64,000 bases of DNA, from the NCBI GenBank assembly GCA_046328715.1, contig JAXLWB010000008.1, positions 186,001 through 250,000 on the forward strand, read 5' to 3'. Below the pieces are notes generated by a model that worked only from the letters and a program-made list of their open reading frames with translations, was not told the DNA's origin and ran no database searches. Position 1 is the first letter of the stretch. The number at the start of each line of letters is the position of its first letter. A program made the translations under genes and the position numbers. Positions 50,528 through 59,611 of the stretch are shown here, one piece after another. The DNA comes from JAXLWB01 sp046328715. Lineage in GTDB: Bacteria > Chloroflexota > Anaerolineae > Caldilineales > Caldilineaceae.

Positions 50528-51824
50528 ATTTTCCTCGCAATGCTCCGTTCTTTTTGATGACTCCCGCGAGATCGATCAAGGTCTGGTGGGGAAGCAACTT
50601 GTGGGGTGCATCTTGAAAGGTAGGGCTACCATTGGTAACCACTAATACCTCAGAGTCTTCCATTACCTCTTCGATGGAAGGGCAAATAATGGCGGCAATA
50701 TGAGAGAGACGGCGGTCAAAAAAGGCCTTGTTCGCCCCATGCAGCATTTCGGGTTTGATAATATCGTCGTAAATGCGCACCTCATAGCCCTTGCCGATCA
50801 AGGTTTCGACCAGGGGTACGACCGGGCTTTCTCGCACGTCGTCGGTGCCAGACTTAAAACTTAAGCCCAGGATGCCAACCTTTTGACAGCCAGTCTTCTC
50901 GACCAATTCCACGCCACGACGAATTTGCTTTTCGTTGCTCTCCAGCGTGGCATCTAACATCGGCAAGTCCATATCCTTTTCCTTGGCGGCATAGAGAATG
51001 GCCCGCAGATCCTTGGGCAAGCAGGAACCACCAAAGGCGAAACCAGGACGCAGATAGGTTGGCGAAATGTTGAGTTGGCGATCCTGAACCAAAATGTTCA
51101 TCACCTCGCGGCCATCGACGCCAAAGGTCTTGCTCAGATTACCGATCTCGTTGGCAAAAGCGATCTTGACTGCATGGAAGGCATTGCTGGCATATTTGAC
51201 CATTTCAGCCGTTTGGATCGTCGTGTGAATAACAGGTGCCTCAACGGCGACATAGACCTTTTCCATCATTTCAGCGCTGCGTTTGTCGAGCGAACCGATC
51301 ACGATATAGCTGGGACGGTAATAATCCTGAACCGCACTGCCTTCACGCAGAAACTCAGGGTTCATACAGACGCCAAAGTCTTCCCCAGCACGGCGGCCTG
51401 AACTTGCTTCCAAAATTGGAATCAATTTCTTCTGTACGGTGGTTGGCAACACGGTTGAACGAATCACCACCAGGTGGTATGAATTCTTTTCAGCCAAAAC
51501 CTCACCGATTTCGCTGCATACCTTTTCGACAAAGGTTGTATTGAGCGAGCCATTGCCAGCGCTGGGTGTTCCGACACAGATTAGGCTGATGTCACTTTCC
51601 AACACGGCCATTTGCCCATCTTGGGTCGCACGCAGGCCACCACCTGACACCTGTTGTGCGATAATTTCATCCAGGCCACGTTCTACGATCGGTGATTTGC
51701 CACGGCTTAATAGATCCACTTTATAATTGCTGACATCAACCCCTACGACTTGATGTCCATCTTGTGCTAAACAAGCAGCAGAGACGCAACCCACATAACC
51801 AAGACCAAAAATTGAAATTTTCAT
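50508..51824 (-). CDS. GDP-mannose 6-dehydrogenase-type nucleotide-sugar dehydrogenase
   Basis: 438 residues. NAD fold FGLGYVGCVSAACLAQDGH, CMNPEFLREGSAV, then FGGSCLPKD with the catalytic Cys. Of the UDP-glucose/GDP-mannose dehydrogenase family, this order and VDGREVMNILVQD resemble AlgD. It oxidises a nucleotide sugar to the uronic acid, so the polymer likely contains a uronate; UDP-GlcNAc dehydrogenase activity cannot be excluded. Flanked on both sides by paralogous GT4 genes. Confidence 0.85.
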   Translation of the reverse strand: MKISIFGLGYVGCVSAACLAQDGHQVVGVDVSNYKVDLLSRGKSPIVERGLDEIIAQQVSGGGLRATQDGQMAVLESDISLICVGTPSAGNGSLNTTFVEKVCSEIGEVLAEKNSYHLVVIRSTVLPTTVQKKLIPILEASSGRRAGEDFGVCMNPEFLREGSAVQDYYRPSYIVIGSLDKRSAEMMEKVYVAVEAPVIHTTIQTAEMVKYASNAFHAVKIAFANEIGNLSKTFGVDGREVMNILVQDRQLNISPTYLRPGFAFGGSCLPKDLRAILYAAKEKDMDLPMLDATLESNEKQIRRGVELVEKTGCQKVGILGLSFKSGTDDVRESPVVPLVETLIGKGYEVRIYDDIIKPEMLHGANKAFFDRRLSHIAAIICPSIEEVMEDSEVLVVTNGSPTFQDAPHKLLPHQTLIDLAGVIKKNGALRGKYEGICW

Positions 51825-51837
51825 GCTATCCTTCCAC

Positions 51838-53076
51838 TTAGTGTTTCACCCCACCGGTTTGCGCAAATCCATGTCCTCGTTCCTCAAACAACTGCTCATA
51901 GGCATGAATCAGGAATTTGGATTGATGGGCCCAGGACAGCACTGTCTCGACCCGCTCTCGCCCTAATTTGCCCATGCTCTGGCGCAGTTCAGGGTTGTCC
52001 ATCAACTGCTCTAATTTGCGAGCGAAATCTAGTTCATCATTAGCAACGGCATAGAGCGCTGCCTGTTGTGCCGTCACCCGATGTTCGGGCAGATCGAAAG
52101 CCACAATCGGTTTAGCAAAGGCCATATATTCTGACATTTTAGTCATCGAGCAGCGATCATTGAACGAGTTTGATGGATCGGGGTCGACACAGATGTCGGA
52201 GGTCGAGGCGTAGCGCAGCAATTCCTCGTCGGTGACAAAGCCTGTAAACCAAACATGGTCATCTAACTTGAGTGTGCTGCACAACTGTTTCAGCTTTTCG
52301 ACTGCATCACCACGCCCCATGATCACACAGTAGAAATCCTCGCGCTTGAGTGTAGTGCGCAGATGGTTCAAGGCCCGCAACAGGTAATCGACACCATCGT
52401 GCACGCCCATTTCGCCCAGGAAGCAGATGATATTCTCGGCCTTCTTGCGCAACTCTGGATCAGGTTCCACCGGGCGCAGACGATCCAACTCGGGACCATT
52501 GCGTGCAATCGTGATCCGCTCTGGTGCCACACCATGCCGTTCAACTTCTAACGTCTTGTAAGAGTAGTTGGTAGCAATAATATGATCGGCCAATTTACAA
52601 GAGAGCTTCTCGAAGAGCAGCAGCGCCTTGTAGACCATCGGGTTACCCTGACCACTGAAGCGTGCATAGTACATCTCCGGTGCTAGGTCATGATGGTCAT
52701 AGACGAAGCGCTTGCCAAATAGCTTATAAAAGGCAGCGATCAGCACTGGTACATCCGGCGGGTTATGCGTATGAATTACATCAAAACCATGGCGGAAAAA
52801 TACCAGCAGCGATACCAAAAAGGCGGCAACAAGCGAGTAGCCATATTCCCACAGATATCCCAGCAGACCATCTCCCTGCGCCGGAGTTGGGTAACGATAG
52901 ACGCGCGCCCCATCGACCACTTCATAGCCACCCTGTTTTTTGCCCTTGGGGCAGATGACTGTCACTTCGTAACCAGCCCCGACCAGCGCCCGCACCTGTT
53001 GCCGAATACGCGGGTCAGGCGGAAAAGGATTATTTTCGATTAACTTCAAAATACGATAACCGTTACCGCTCTTCAT
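51838..53076 (-). CDS. Glycosyltransferase family 4 (copy b)
   Basis: 412 residues, GT-B fold, paralogue of copy a at 49283-50527 with the same length and motifs (DHHDLAPEMYYARF, GEMGVHDGVDYL, SEYMAFAKPIVAFDLPEHR). It lies 13 bases before the dehydrogenase gene. The two copies probably add the same or a similar sugar at successive positions, or have diverged in acceptor. Confidence 0.87.
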   Translation of the reverse strand: MKSGNGYRILKLIENNPFPPDPRIRQQVRALVGAGYEVTVICPKGKKQGGYEVVDGARVYRYPTPAQGDGLLGYLWEYGYSLVAAFLVSLLVFFRHGFDVIHTHNPPDVPVLIAAFYKLFGKRFVYDHHDLAPEMYYARFSGQGNPMVYKALLLFEKLSCKLADHIIATNYSYKTLEVERHGVAPERITIARNGPELDRLRPVEPDPELRKKAENIICFLGEMGVHDGVDYLLRALNHLRTTLKREDFYCVIMGRGDAVEKLKQLCSTLKLDDHVWFTGFVTDEELLRYASTSDICVDPDPSNSFNDRCSMTKMSEYMAFAKPIVAFDLPEHRVTAQQAALYAVANDELDFARKLEQLMDNPELRQSMGKLGRERVETVLSWAHQSKFLIHAYEQLFEERGHGFAQTGGVKH

Positions 53077-53100
53077 CTTGCTCTCCTCGACGTTTACTAC

Positions 53101-53141
53101 CCCTCCCTAGCCCTCCCCTGGTAAGGGAGGGCTAGGGAGGG
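53101..53141. repeat. Family F hairpin with 17-bp perfect arms
   Basis: CCCTCCCTAGCCCTCCC (53101-53117) and GGGAGGGCTAGGGAGGG (53125-53141) enclose CTGGTAA between two glycosyltransferase genes of the same operon. Belongs to the CCCTAACCCTCCC family of 57868-58004 and 59465-59611. Confidence 0.8.
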
Positions 53142-53145
53142 GGTT

Positions 53146-54330
53146 CTATGCATTTGCTACCGCTTCTTCTCGACCAGCCGCACTGGTTGGCATTGTTTTT
53201 AGGGCAAGCCCGCTCATGAGAGAGGCCTTACGCACTGCATTGGCATTGGAAAAGACAGCTTCTGCGATGCGTCGGTTCTGCTCACCCAGGTGCTTGCGCA
53301 ACTCTGGTGACAGATAGGCTTGTTCAATCGCTTGGGCAAGGCCATCAACGTCATTTTCATCAGCCAGCAGTTCCGGCAGAATGCGTGGAATTTCGACATG
53401 GCGCGTGCTGATGACCGGTTTACCCATCGCCATCGCCTCGATGATGACCGTCGGAAAGCCTTCACGCAGGCCACGGCTATCAATGCGGCTAGGCAAACAG
53501 AAGACATCACAGGCGTGAAAGAGGGCAGAGAGTGGTTTGCCGCCGACCTTGCCAAACATCACCACTTGATCTTCGATGCCGATTTCTTTGGCCAATCCCG
53601 CGACATCGATCACAGGTGCTTCACTGCCTGCACCGCCGACCACCCACACTTCGATATCTTTACGATTTAGCTGCTTCACTGCTTTGAACAGGACATCATG
53701 ACCCTTGCGTTCGTTAAAGAAGGCGCAGATCAGAATGACAAACTTTTCTTGCGGTTTGTATTCTTCAAGATCGACACTTAAGCGCACTACGTCGATCCGT
53801 TTGGGGTCAATGCCAAACGTTTTGTGAAGGTAATCCCGGTTGTACTCGGTTACTGCCACGATTTGATCACAGATGGCCAATGCTCGTACCAGCAACTTCT
53901 CGTTTGGATTCATGTACAGTTCATGGGCATGAAAGGTCACAGTGAGCGGCTTGTTCAGAATCAACTTGCAAAAGTAGCCCACAAAAAGTTTGTGATCCCC
54001 GAAGGTCGAATAGATCACATCGACATCGTTCATGTTGCTGGCAAAGAACCAAGCAAGGAAGAGATCCGGCACGACTCGGAAACGCAGCGCTTCGATCAGC
54101 AACTGCAAATAGCGCAGCGGCTGTTGCACCATAAAATAAGGCTGTAGCAACAGTACCTTGATCAAATTCCAGCGATAGACTCGCCAATCGGGGTCGGGGC
54201 TATACAAGCCTTTGGCGTATTTGGTTGGGTAGAGGCTGATCTCCATTCCTTTGGAAGCAAAGAACTGAAGTTCACGATGAACAAAGCGTTCTACCCCGGT
54301 TTTTAATGTGGCAATGACGCCGATTCTCAT
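53146..54330 (-). CDS. Glycosyltransferase family 4 (copy c)
   Basis: 394 residues, GT-B fold. KERCVILICAFFNERKGHD-like middle segment (EKFVILICAFFNERKGH), then CLPSRIDSRGLREGFPTVIIEAMAMGKPVIS carries the donor-binding Glu pair. Not closely similar to copies a and b. A membrane-associated retaining transferase; sugar unknown. Its stop is five bases from a family F hairpin. Confidence 0.85.
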   Translation of the reverse strand: MRIGVIATLKTGVERFVHRELQFFASKGMEISLYPTKYAKGLYSPDPDWRVYRWNLIKVLLLQPYFMVQQPLRYLQLLIEALRFRVVPDLFLAWFFASNMNDVDVIYSTFGDHKLFVGYFCKLILNKPLTVTFHAHELYMNPNEKLLVRALAICDQIVAVTEYNRDYLHKTFGIDPKRIDVVRLSVDLEEYKPQEKFVILICAFFNERKGHDVLFKAVKQLNRKDIEVWVVGGAGSEAPVIDVAGLAKEIGIEDQVVMFGKVGGKPLSALFHACDVFCLPSRIDSRGLREGFPTVIIEAMAMGKPVISTRHVEIPRILPELLADENDVDGLAQAIEQAYLSPELRKHLGEQNRRIAEAVFSNANAVRKASLMSGLALKTMPTSAAGREEAVANA

Positions 54331-54366
54331 AAAAGTCCTCTCGAAAAGGGGGCAAGTGGCAAAGTG

Positions 54367-55485
54367 TCAATCTGAACTTGCAACCTGCAACTTGCTGCCT
54401 GCTTCATGAAACGTGCCGATGGCTTGTTGATAAACCAACAGTGTTTTGCGGGCGATTGCCTTGGGCGAACATTCGTTATCCAATTTCTGTTTACCATTCG
54501 TGCCCATCGCAGTGCGCAGCGGCCGATCCTGCAACAGGCGCAGAATGGCTTGCGCCAACGCCTTCTCATCCCGTGGTGGAACCAGCAACCCAGTCACCCC
54601 TTCTTCCACCAGCTCGGGCAAGCCGCCGACATTGGTGGCAACTACCGGGCGAGCAAAGGTATAGGCCAACGGAATTACGCCACTTTGCGTCGCTTCGACA
54701 TAGGGCAGCACCACAATCGAGGACTGGCGAAAGTAGTGAGGGATCGCGCTATCGGGAATGTACTCGTTGTGCACTTCAAACCGCTCTGGATGCACCATCA
54801 GTTTGTGATAGCGTTCCATCTCCTCGCCTGTCCCGGCGATCACGATTTTGAGTTCAGGAATCTGCGCCGAGATCAACGGCTCGGCACGAATCAGATAATC
54901 CAGCCCTTTGTAAGCCCAGATCCGCCCGAAGAAGAGCAACGTGTTGGGCTCTTCCTTCACTTCAGGGCAAGCACTGTCATCCCCCAGGGCAATATGGGGC
55001 ACGACATGCACCCGAGCATCGGCAAAGCCAAGTTGATTGACTACGATCTCCTTCACCTGCCGGGCATGGACAATCAGTTGATCCGCTTGCCGATAGCCGA
55101 AGTGCATCAACCAGGCTGGCATGGTACGTGACTCTTGGTCACCGGCATGTGGCTGTGGATCGTGGACAGTCACCACCAGAGGATAGCGACGTAGCAATGG
55201 CAGTGCCAGATTGAACCAGGGCTGACCATGCTGAAAATGGATCACATCCGGGTCAAAGGCTTTCACCTGGCGCACCAGATTGAGCATGTTCACGATCTGC
55301 TTGTGCAAATGGCGCAGACGGGGTTTGCGATGCAGGTAAAGCTGCACCGTCGGGCTTAGCTGATCCAGATAAGGTGTGACCAATGGTTCCGGAGCAAAGA
55401 GCGCGACCACCGCCTTCTCTGCCAACGCACTGGCATGGCGGACGCTATATTCCCCGAAATCAAACGAGATAAAGGCAATTTTCAT
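54367..55485 (-). CDS. Glycosyltransferase family 4 (copy d), tail encoded by a repeat
   Basis: 372 residues, GT-B fold, with FFGRIWAYKGLDYLI and PLAYTFARPVVATNVGGLPELVEEG at the donor site. The last residues SKLQVASSD and the stop lie in a family B repeat (GCAAGTTGCAGGTTGCAAGT), so the natural C-terminus was probably a few residues shorter. Gap of 9 bases after the epimerase gene. Confidence 0.85.
   Translation of the reverse strand: MKIAFISFDFGEYSVRHASALAEKAVVALFAPEPLVTPYLDQLSPTVQLYLHRKPRLRHLHKQIVNMLNLVRQVKAFDPDVIHFQHGQPWFNLALPLLRRYPLVVTVHDPQPHAGDQESRTMPAWLMHFGYRQADQLIVHARQVKEIVVNQLGFADARVHVVPHIALGDDSACPEVKEEPNTLLFFGRIWAYKGLDYLIRAEPLISAQIPELKIVIAGTGEEMERYHKLMVHPERFEVHNEYIPDSAIPHYFRQSSIVVLPYVEATQSGVIPLAYTFARPVVATNVGGLPELVEEGVTGLLVPPRDEKALAQAILRLLQDRPLRTAMGTNGKQKLDNECSPKAIARKTLLVYQQAIGTFHEAGSKLQVASSD
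54374..54400. repeat. Family B repeat at the 3' end of glycosyltransferase copy d
   Basis: ACTTGCAACCTGCAACTTGC on the plus strand lies inside the coding end and gap. One orientation only; it supplies the final codons of the gene on the minus strand. Confidence 0.6.
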
Positions 55486-55494
55486 CTCTGTACC

Positions 55495-56655
55495 TTACAT
55501 AGATGGGACGGATTGAGCCTGCTCGACCGTGGCTTTGCTACTTTGTGTTTGCGCACCATTTGTGTTGCGAACCACCTTTGCTGTCGGCTGATCGAGAAAG
55601 CCATCATGTTCTAGCCAAAGCACCGAGAGCCGCAGGCCTCGCTCCACATCAAACTGCGGACGAAAGCCCAGAACATCTCTGGCTTTGGTGCCTGCATAAT
55701 ACGCATCTCGGCTAAAGAGATTTTGCAGTTCGCTGGCGCTCGGCGTCGAGTGGAGTGACGATTTGAGGCGTCGCATCAAGCCACCCAAGAATTTATTATG
55801 TAGGTAGATGTCCATTAACTGGTCGCGGTAGCGATCCGTAAAGAAGCCGGTGAAACCACTCACGCGGTCACGCAAGGCCGATTTTATGTTCGATTGACCA
55901 GAGCTGATCTTTTGTAGGGCAGGGAAACCCAAAGCGTCATTAAAACGCTCAAAGAATTGATTCCAGGTCAGGCGGTCTGGGCCTGCAATGTTGAAGGCTT
56001 CGCCTACAGCTTTGGGGTTGCTCAGCGCCTGGAAGATCGCCCGGACCAGATCGTCCACGTAGATCAGGTTGCAGACGCCGTTGCCATATTTGTCAAAGAC
56101 CCCCCAATTACCCGATTGGAGGCGCTGGGCCGTTCTTACGATCCAGGTCTTGCTAAATGGTCCGTAAATAATCGATGGACGCAAGATCGTGACTGGTAGC
56201 CCCTTAGCAATGTATTCAAAGCAGAGCTTTTCGGCGTCGATCTTCGAGTCGGCATATTCGCTACCGGTATAGACATAGGGCGAACGCTCATCGATCTCGC
56301 CCTGGGCCTGACTGCCGTAGACTTCGGCGGTGCTGATAAAGACAAAACGTTCTACACCCTGGGCCAGCGCCGCCTCCAGCATGTTGCGCGTGCCATCGAC
56401 AATGACGTTGCGATTGTCGGAGTAGGCGCAGTGAATGACAGCATTGACACCTTGCATGGCAGCGGCGACACTTTCTGGTTGCATAATGTCGCAAAGTACC
56501 ACTTCCACTGGGAAGCGTACGATGCGCGCAGCACTCGACCAGGTGCGTACCCCGGCACGGACATCGCCAAATTGGGTCAAGTGCAGCAACTCAACAATAC
56601 GTCCACCGACAAAACCCGAGGTTCCGGTGACAAGGATCTTTTGTTTAGCTTGCAT
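55495..56655 (-). CDS. NAD-dependent sugar epimerase/dehydratase
   Basis: 386 residues, extended short-chain dehydrogenase fold. TGTSGFVGGRIVELL is the NAD motif; YADSKIDAEKL gives Tyr and a spaced Lys-like residue rather than the exact YxxxK, although the YVYTGSEYADSKIDAEK segment may still serve. It probably epimerises or dehydrates a nucleotide sugar for the polymer. It overlaps the Gfo/Idh gene by 11 bases. Confidence 0.8.
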   Translation of the reverse strand: MQAKQKILVTGTSGFVGGRIVELLHLTQFGDVRAGVRTWSSAARIVRFPVEVVLCDIMQPESVAAAMQGVNAVIHCAYSDNRNVIVDGTRNMLEAALAQGVERFVFISTAEVYGSQAQGEIDERSPYVYTGSEYADSKIDAEKLCFEYIAKGLPVTILRPSIIYGPFSKTWIVRTAQRLQSGNWGVFDKYGNGVCNLIYVDDLVRAIFQALSNPKAVGEAFNIAGPDRLTWNQFFERFNDALGFPALQKISSGQSNIKSALRDRVSGFTGFFTDRYRDQLMDIYLHNKFLGGLMRRLKSSLHSTPSASELQNLFSRDAYYAGTKARDVLGFRPQFDVERGLRLSVLWLEHDGFLDQPTAKVVRNTNGAQTQSSKATVEQAQSVPSM

Positions 56656-57685
56656 ATTGAAACTCCGATGGTGTCAGCCAGGGCATGTCAAAACGCTTGA
56701 CTGTTTTGTAGCATTCGTCAATCAATTCAATCGAAGGCAGTACCTCTTCTGCCGGAACCAAGGGTCTGGCACCCTTCTGGATCACATCGATAAAGTTGGC
56801 GATCATTCGTCCGCCGAAATCCTTGTAATCGCGCTCGGGCGTGGGGAAGTTCATCTTTGAGCTTTTGCCGTTGTGATATTGAATGGTGACGGCGTCCCAC
56901 TCTTCAATGCCACCCTCGATCTGGCCCAGTTCACCGACGATGGTATAGGTGTTGCGCAGTCGTGTCAGCCAGCTAAGTTTGATTTCAATGTCACAGGTAT
57001 CCTGGCGCATTTTGACCAGCGAGGCACCTTCAAAACCACCGAACGAATCGTTCTCCGAAGAGATGAGCGTCGGCTTTGCATTGAGCCACCAACAGATCAG
57101 GTCGATACTATGCACGCCGCGATCCAGTAGCACGCCAGTTGGTGAGGCCTTTTTAAAGTAAAAACCCGAAGCCGAAGGCCAGGTGAAAGGGTTTCCATCA
57201 ACGTAGCGAATCGACTTCAACTTGCCGAGGACTTTGCGATCTAGAATTTCCTTCAACTGGATATTAGCTGGGAAAAGCCGACGGGTGTGATTGGCAGCCA
57301 GAGGGATGCCCTTTTTCTTAGAAAGTGCAACCATTTCCCGTGCCTCGCTCGGCAATTCGGCCAGCGGTTTTTCGCAGAGCACTGGAACGCCTTCTGTCAA
57401 GAATTCCATCGTCATACGATGATGGAGATGATGCGGCACTGCCAGGATGGCACCATCGACTTCGTTGAGAATGGTGTGATAATCTTGTACTTTATGCTGC
57501 ACCCCAAATTTGCGACCCAGCTCGTTCAACCGTGTCTCACTGGTATCGACCAAGACCACGTTTTGTAATACGTCTGGGTTTTTGGCCAGTGCTGGTAAGT
57601 GATAGATTTCGGCAATTGCACCACACCCAATCAATGCGATTTTTGGTACTCGATTGGTCGATGCTCGATGTTTTACTTCACTCAT
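56645..57685 (-). CDS. Gfo/Idh/MocA-family oxidoreductase (first)
   Basis: 346 residues from the ATG at 57685; a longer frame to 57757 is not conserved. NAD fold IALIGCGAIAEIYHLPAL and CEKPLAELPSEAREMV near residue 108, with Lys as the usual catalytic residue. Likely acts on a nucleotide-sugar or sugar intermediate. Overlaps the epimerase gene and follows a 304-base gap filled by a family F repeat. Confidence 0.82.
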   Translation of the reverse strand: MSEVKHRASTNRVPKIALIGCGAIAEIYHLPALAKNPDVLQNVVLVDTSETRLNELGRKFGVQHKVQDYHTILNEVDGAILAVPHHLHHRMTMEFLTEGVPVLCEKPLAELPSEAREMVALSKKKGIPLAANHTRRLFPANIQLKEILDRKVLGKLKSIRYVDGNPFTWPSASGFYFKKASPTGVLLDRGVHSIDLICWWLNAKPTLISSENDSFGGFEGASLVKMRQDTCDIEIKLSWLTRLRNTYTIVGELGQIEGGIEEWDAVTIQYHNGKSSKMNFPTPERDYKDFGGRMIANFIDVIQKGARPLVPAEEVLPSIELIDECYKTVKRFDMPWLTPSEFQYAS

Positions 57686-57867
57686 GTCTGTCCTTCTGTT
57701 TTGTAAATTGCGAATTATGAGTAACTCGCTATCCACGATTGGCCACCTACCATTCAATTGTTACCGTTGGGTAGGCCTCTTGCTCGGTGTGAAGACAACA
57801 GGTTGCAAGTTGTACTTTACACGTTAATCTACTTATTGAAACTTACATATTGCCATCAAATTCCTAC

Positions 57868-58004
57868 TACCCCGCCCTAACGCTCTCCTGTTAAGGGAGG
57901 GGACTATGAAGGTATTAATGAGGTATGGTGAACAATCGGAATCTACATTACCCTTTCCGTGATTGTTCCCTCCTCCTACTAGGGGAGGGTTAGGGTGGGG
58001 TTCC
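57868..58004. repeat. Dispersed element, family F (CCCTAACCCTCCCC)
   Basis: CCCCGCCCTAACGCTCTCCT on the left is mirrored by AGGGGAGGGTTAGGGTGGGG on the right, with internal GTTAAGGGAGGGGA and TCCCTCCTCCTACTAGGGG. The right end overlaps the flippase gene and gives its last codons GGTPP and stop. The rest of the 304-base gap 57686-57989 has no gene. Confidence 0.75.
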
Positions 58005-59423
58005 ACCAGAAAGGCTGCGCAGCATGCGTAGGTCATTCGTTGACACCACACGGAAGACAAAAAGAAAGACCACGTAAACAACGCCACCTGCTACGACGAG
58101 CGGGATGAGTTGGATATCTTTCAAGAGGAAGAAAAAGATGACCAGAACAACAGCCGCCGGTAGGGTAGGGAGAAATTTCATGAGCACCTGGCCCATCTTC
58201 TCACCTTGCAACATAAAGGTGAAATAGAAGACAAAGGCCACCATCGAGGTCAGCAGCAAGGTCCAAGCCACCCCAATCTCCGCCCAACGCGGAATAAGGA
58301 TGAGGCTGAGCAGTCCAAAGGTGGCGATGCGAATCACGGCTACATAGAGTGATTTGCGCTGTTCGCCCTTGGCAAAGAGGACATGGCTCAAGAAGAGATT
58401 GAAAAACTCGAGCATGAGCAGCCCCGAAAGCACACGTAGCACCGGGATCGAACCTGCATACTTATCAGTGTAGAGCAGCAGGATGATCTTATCAGCAAGT
58501 ACCGCAATCGTAATGGCCAATGGCAGAATGAAGGCCAACATGTACTTGAGCGAGCTCTCACTAAACTGTTTAAAGACATCGCGTGACTGGGTAAAGAGCC
58601 GTGACATATAGGGGAACATAGCTGTGGTATAGCTGGCCGCAATGATCGTGCCCAAGCGCAGCAGCTTTTGTGCTGCTACATAGATGCCGACCGCAAACTC
58701 ACCCTGAAAACTGGAGAGCGCAATCACATCCAGGCCACCGTAGATGGTCGAAATCCAATTTTCCAGCGCAAAGACCCGCCACTCACGGAAGACGCGCTTT
58801 ACCACCTGCCAATCGAGTTGCCAGGCAAATTTGCCGATCTTGCGGGGCATCCAGTAGAGGTAGAAGAGCAACAACAACAAGCGCGTCGTGATCAAAACCA
58901 CAAACAACCCGGTCAATCCATAGCCCATCAGCAAGGCCAGTAACCCCAACCCATTGTTGAAGATCCCTTCACCGACCAAACCATAGCTCACATATTCAGC
59001 CTTCTCGTGAGCAATGAAAACCGCTTCGATGATGGCCCCAATCGTGGCTGGAAAGAGCGCAATCGCCACCAGGTTGATGGCCAGCCGGGTATCGACTGCA
59101 TAGCCAAAGACCCAGCCCAAACTGATCAGGATCAGATCAGCCACCACGGTGAGCCCGATCACCATGAGCAAGGCAGCATTCAGATATTGATGCAGATGCT
59201 CTCGTTCCTTGGCGATCTCACGGGTAATATAGGTTGCAAGGCTGGTTGCGGCCAGACTCATGAATAGTTCGAAGTAGCGCTGCGCCAATGCATATTTACC
59301 AAAGCCCTCTACGCCCAAATAGCGAGCAATGTAGACGACAAAAGCAAAGGAAATCACCATGTCAAACGCCCTGCCGAAAAAGAGGACGCCCATGTTTTTT
59401 GAAAGTCTTGCCGCATTATTCAT
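57990..59423 (-). CDS. Oligosaccharide flippase (Wzx-like, MATE/MOP superfamily)
   Basis: 477 residues with about 12-14 membrane segments. N-terminal GVLFFGRAFDMVISFAFVVYIARYLGVEGFGKYALAQRYF-type start is typical of Wzx/RfbX (segments quoted in part: YIARYLGVEGFGKYA). It would flip lipid-linked repeat units across the membrane. The last residues SGGTPP and the stop TAA are encoded by a family F repeat (ACCCCACCCTAA on the coding strand). Neighbours are the polymerase/ligase gene upstream and a Gfo/Idh gene downstream. Confidence 0.86.
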   Translation of the reverse strand: MNNAARLSKNMGVLFFGRAFDMVISFAFVVYIARYLGVEGFGKYALAQRYFELFMSLAATSLATYITREIAKEREHLHQYLNAALLMVIGLTVVADLILISLGWVFGYAVDTRLAINLVAIALFPATIGAIIEAVFIAHEKAEYVSYGLVGEGIFNNGLGLLALLMGYGLTGLFVVLITTRLLLLLFYLYWMPRKIGKFAWQLDWQVVKRVFREWRVFALENWISTIYGGLDVIALSSFQGEFAVGIYVAAQKLLRLGTIIAASYTTAMFPYMSRLFTQSRDVFKQFSESSLKYMLAFILPLAITIAVLADKIILLLYTDKYAGSIPVLRVLSGLLMLEFFNLFLSHVLFAKGEQRKSLYVAVIRIATFGLLSLILIPRWAEIGVAWTLLLTSMVAFVFYFTFMLQGEKMGQVLMKFLPTLPAAVVLVIFFFLLKDIQLIPLVVAGGVVYVVFLFVFRVVSTNDLRMLRSLSGGTPP

Positions 59424-59464
59424 AACGATGCTAAATTTCTCTCCTTGCTCGAAGAATCTAAATA

Positions 59465-59611
59465 CAACCCCACCCTAACCCTGCCCGCCCAAAGTGCACC
59501 CGAAGGGAGGGGACAGTGAAGGGACGGATTGTATTTTCTCTTTTGTCCACCAAACAAAATCCGCTCCGTGACAGTCCCCTCCCTTGTTTGGGGAGGGTTA
59601 GGGTGGGGTTG
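59465..59611. repeat. Family F element with 18-bp terminal inverted repeats
   Basis: CAACCCCACCCTAACCCT (59465-59482) and AGGGTTAGGGTGGGGTTG (59594-59611) are perfect ends of a 147-base unit. A second nested pair, AAGGGAGGGGAC (59503-59514) and GTCCCCTCCCTT (59574-59585), makes it cruciform-like. The right end overlaps the polymerase/ligase gene end and supplies its stop. Confidence 0.82.

Noticed and set aside
50508..51824. An alginate operon
   Set aside because: The dehydrogenase is AlgD-like, but no alg polymerase, epimerase or export genes accompany it; the locus is a Wzx/Wzy-type one.
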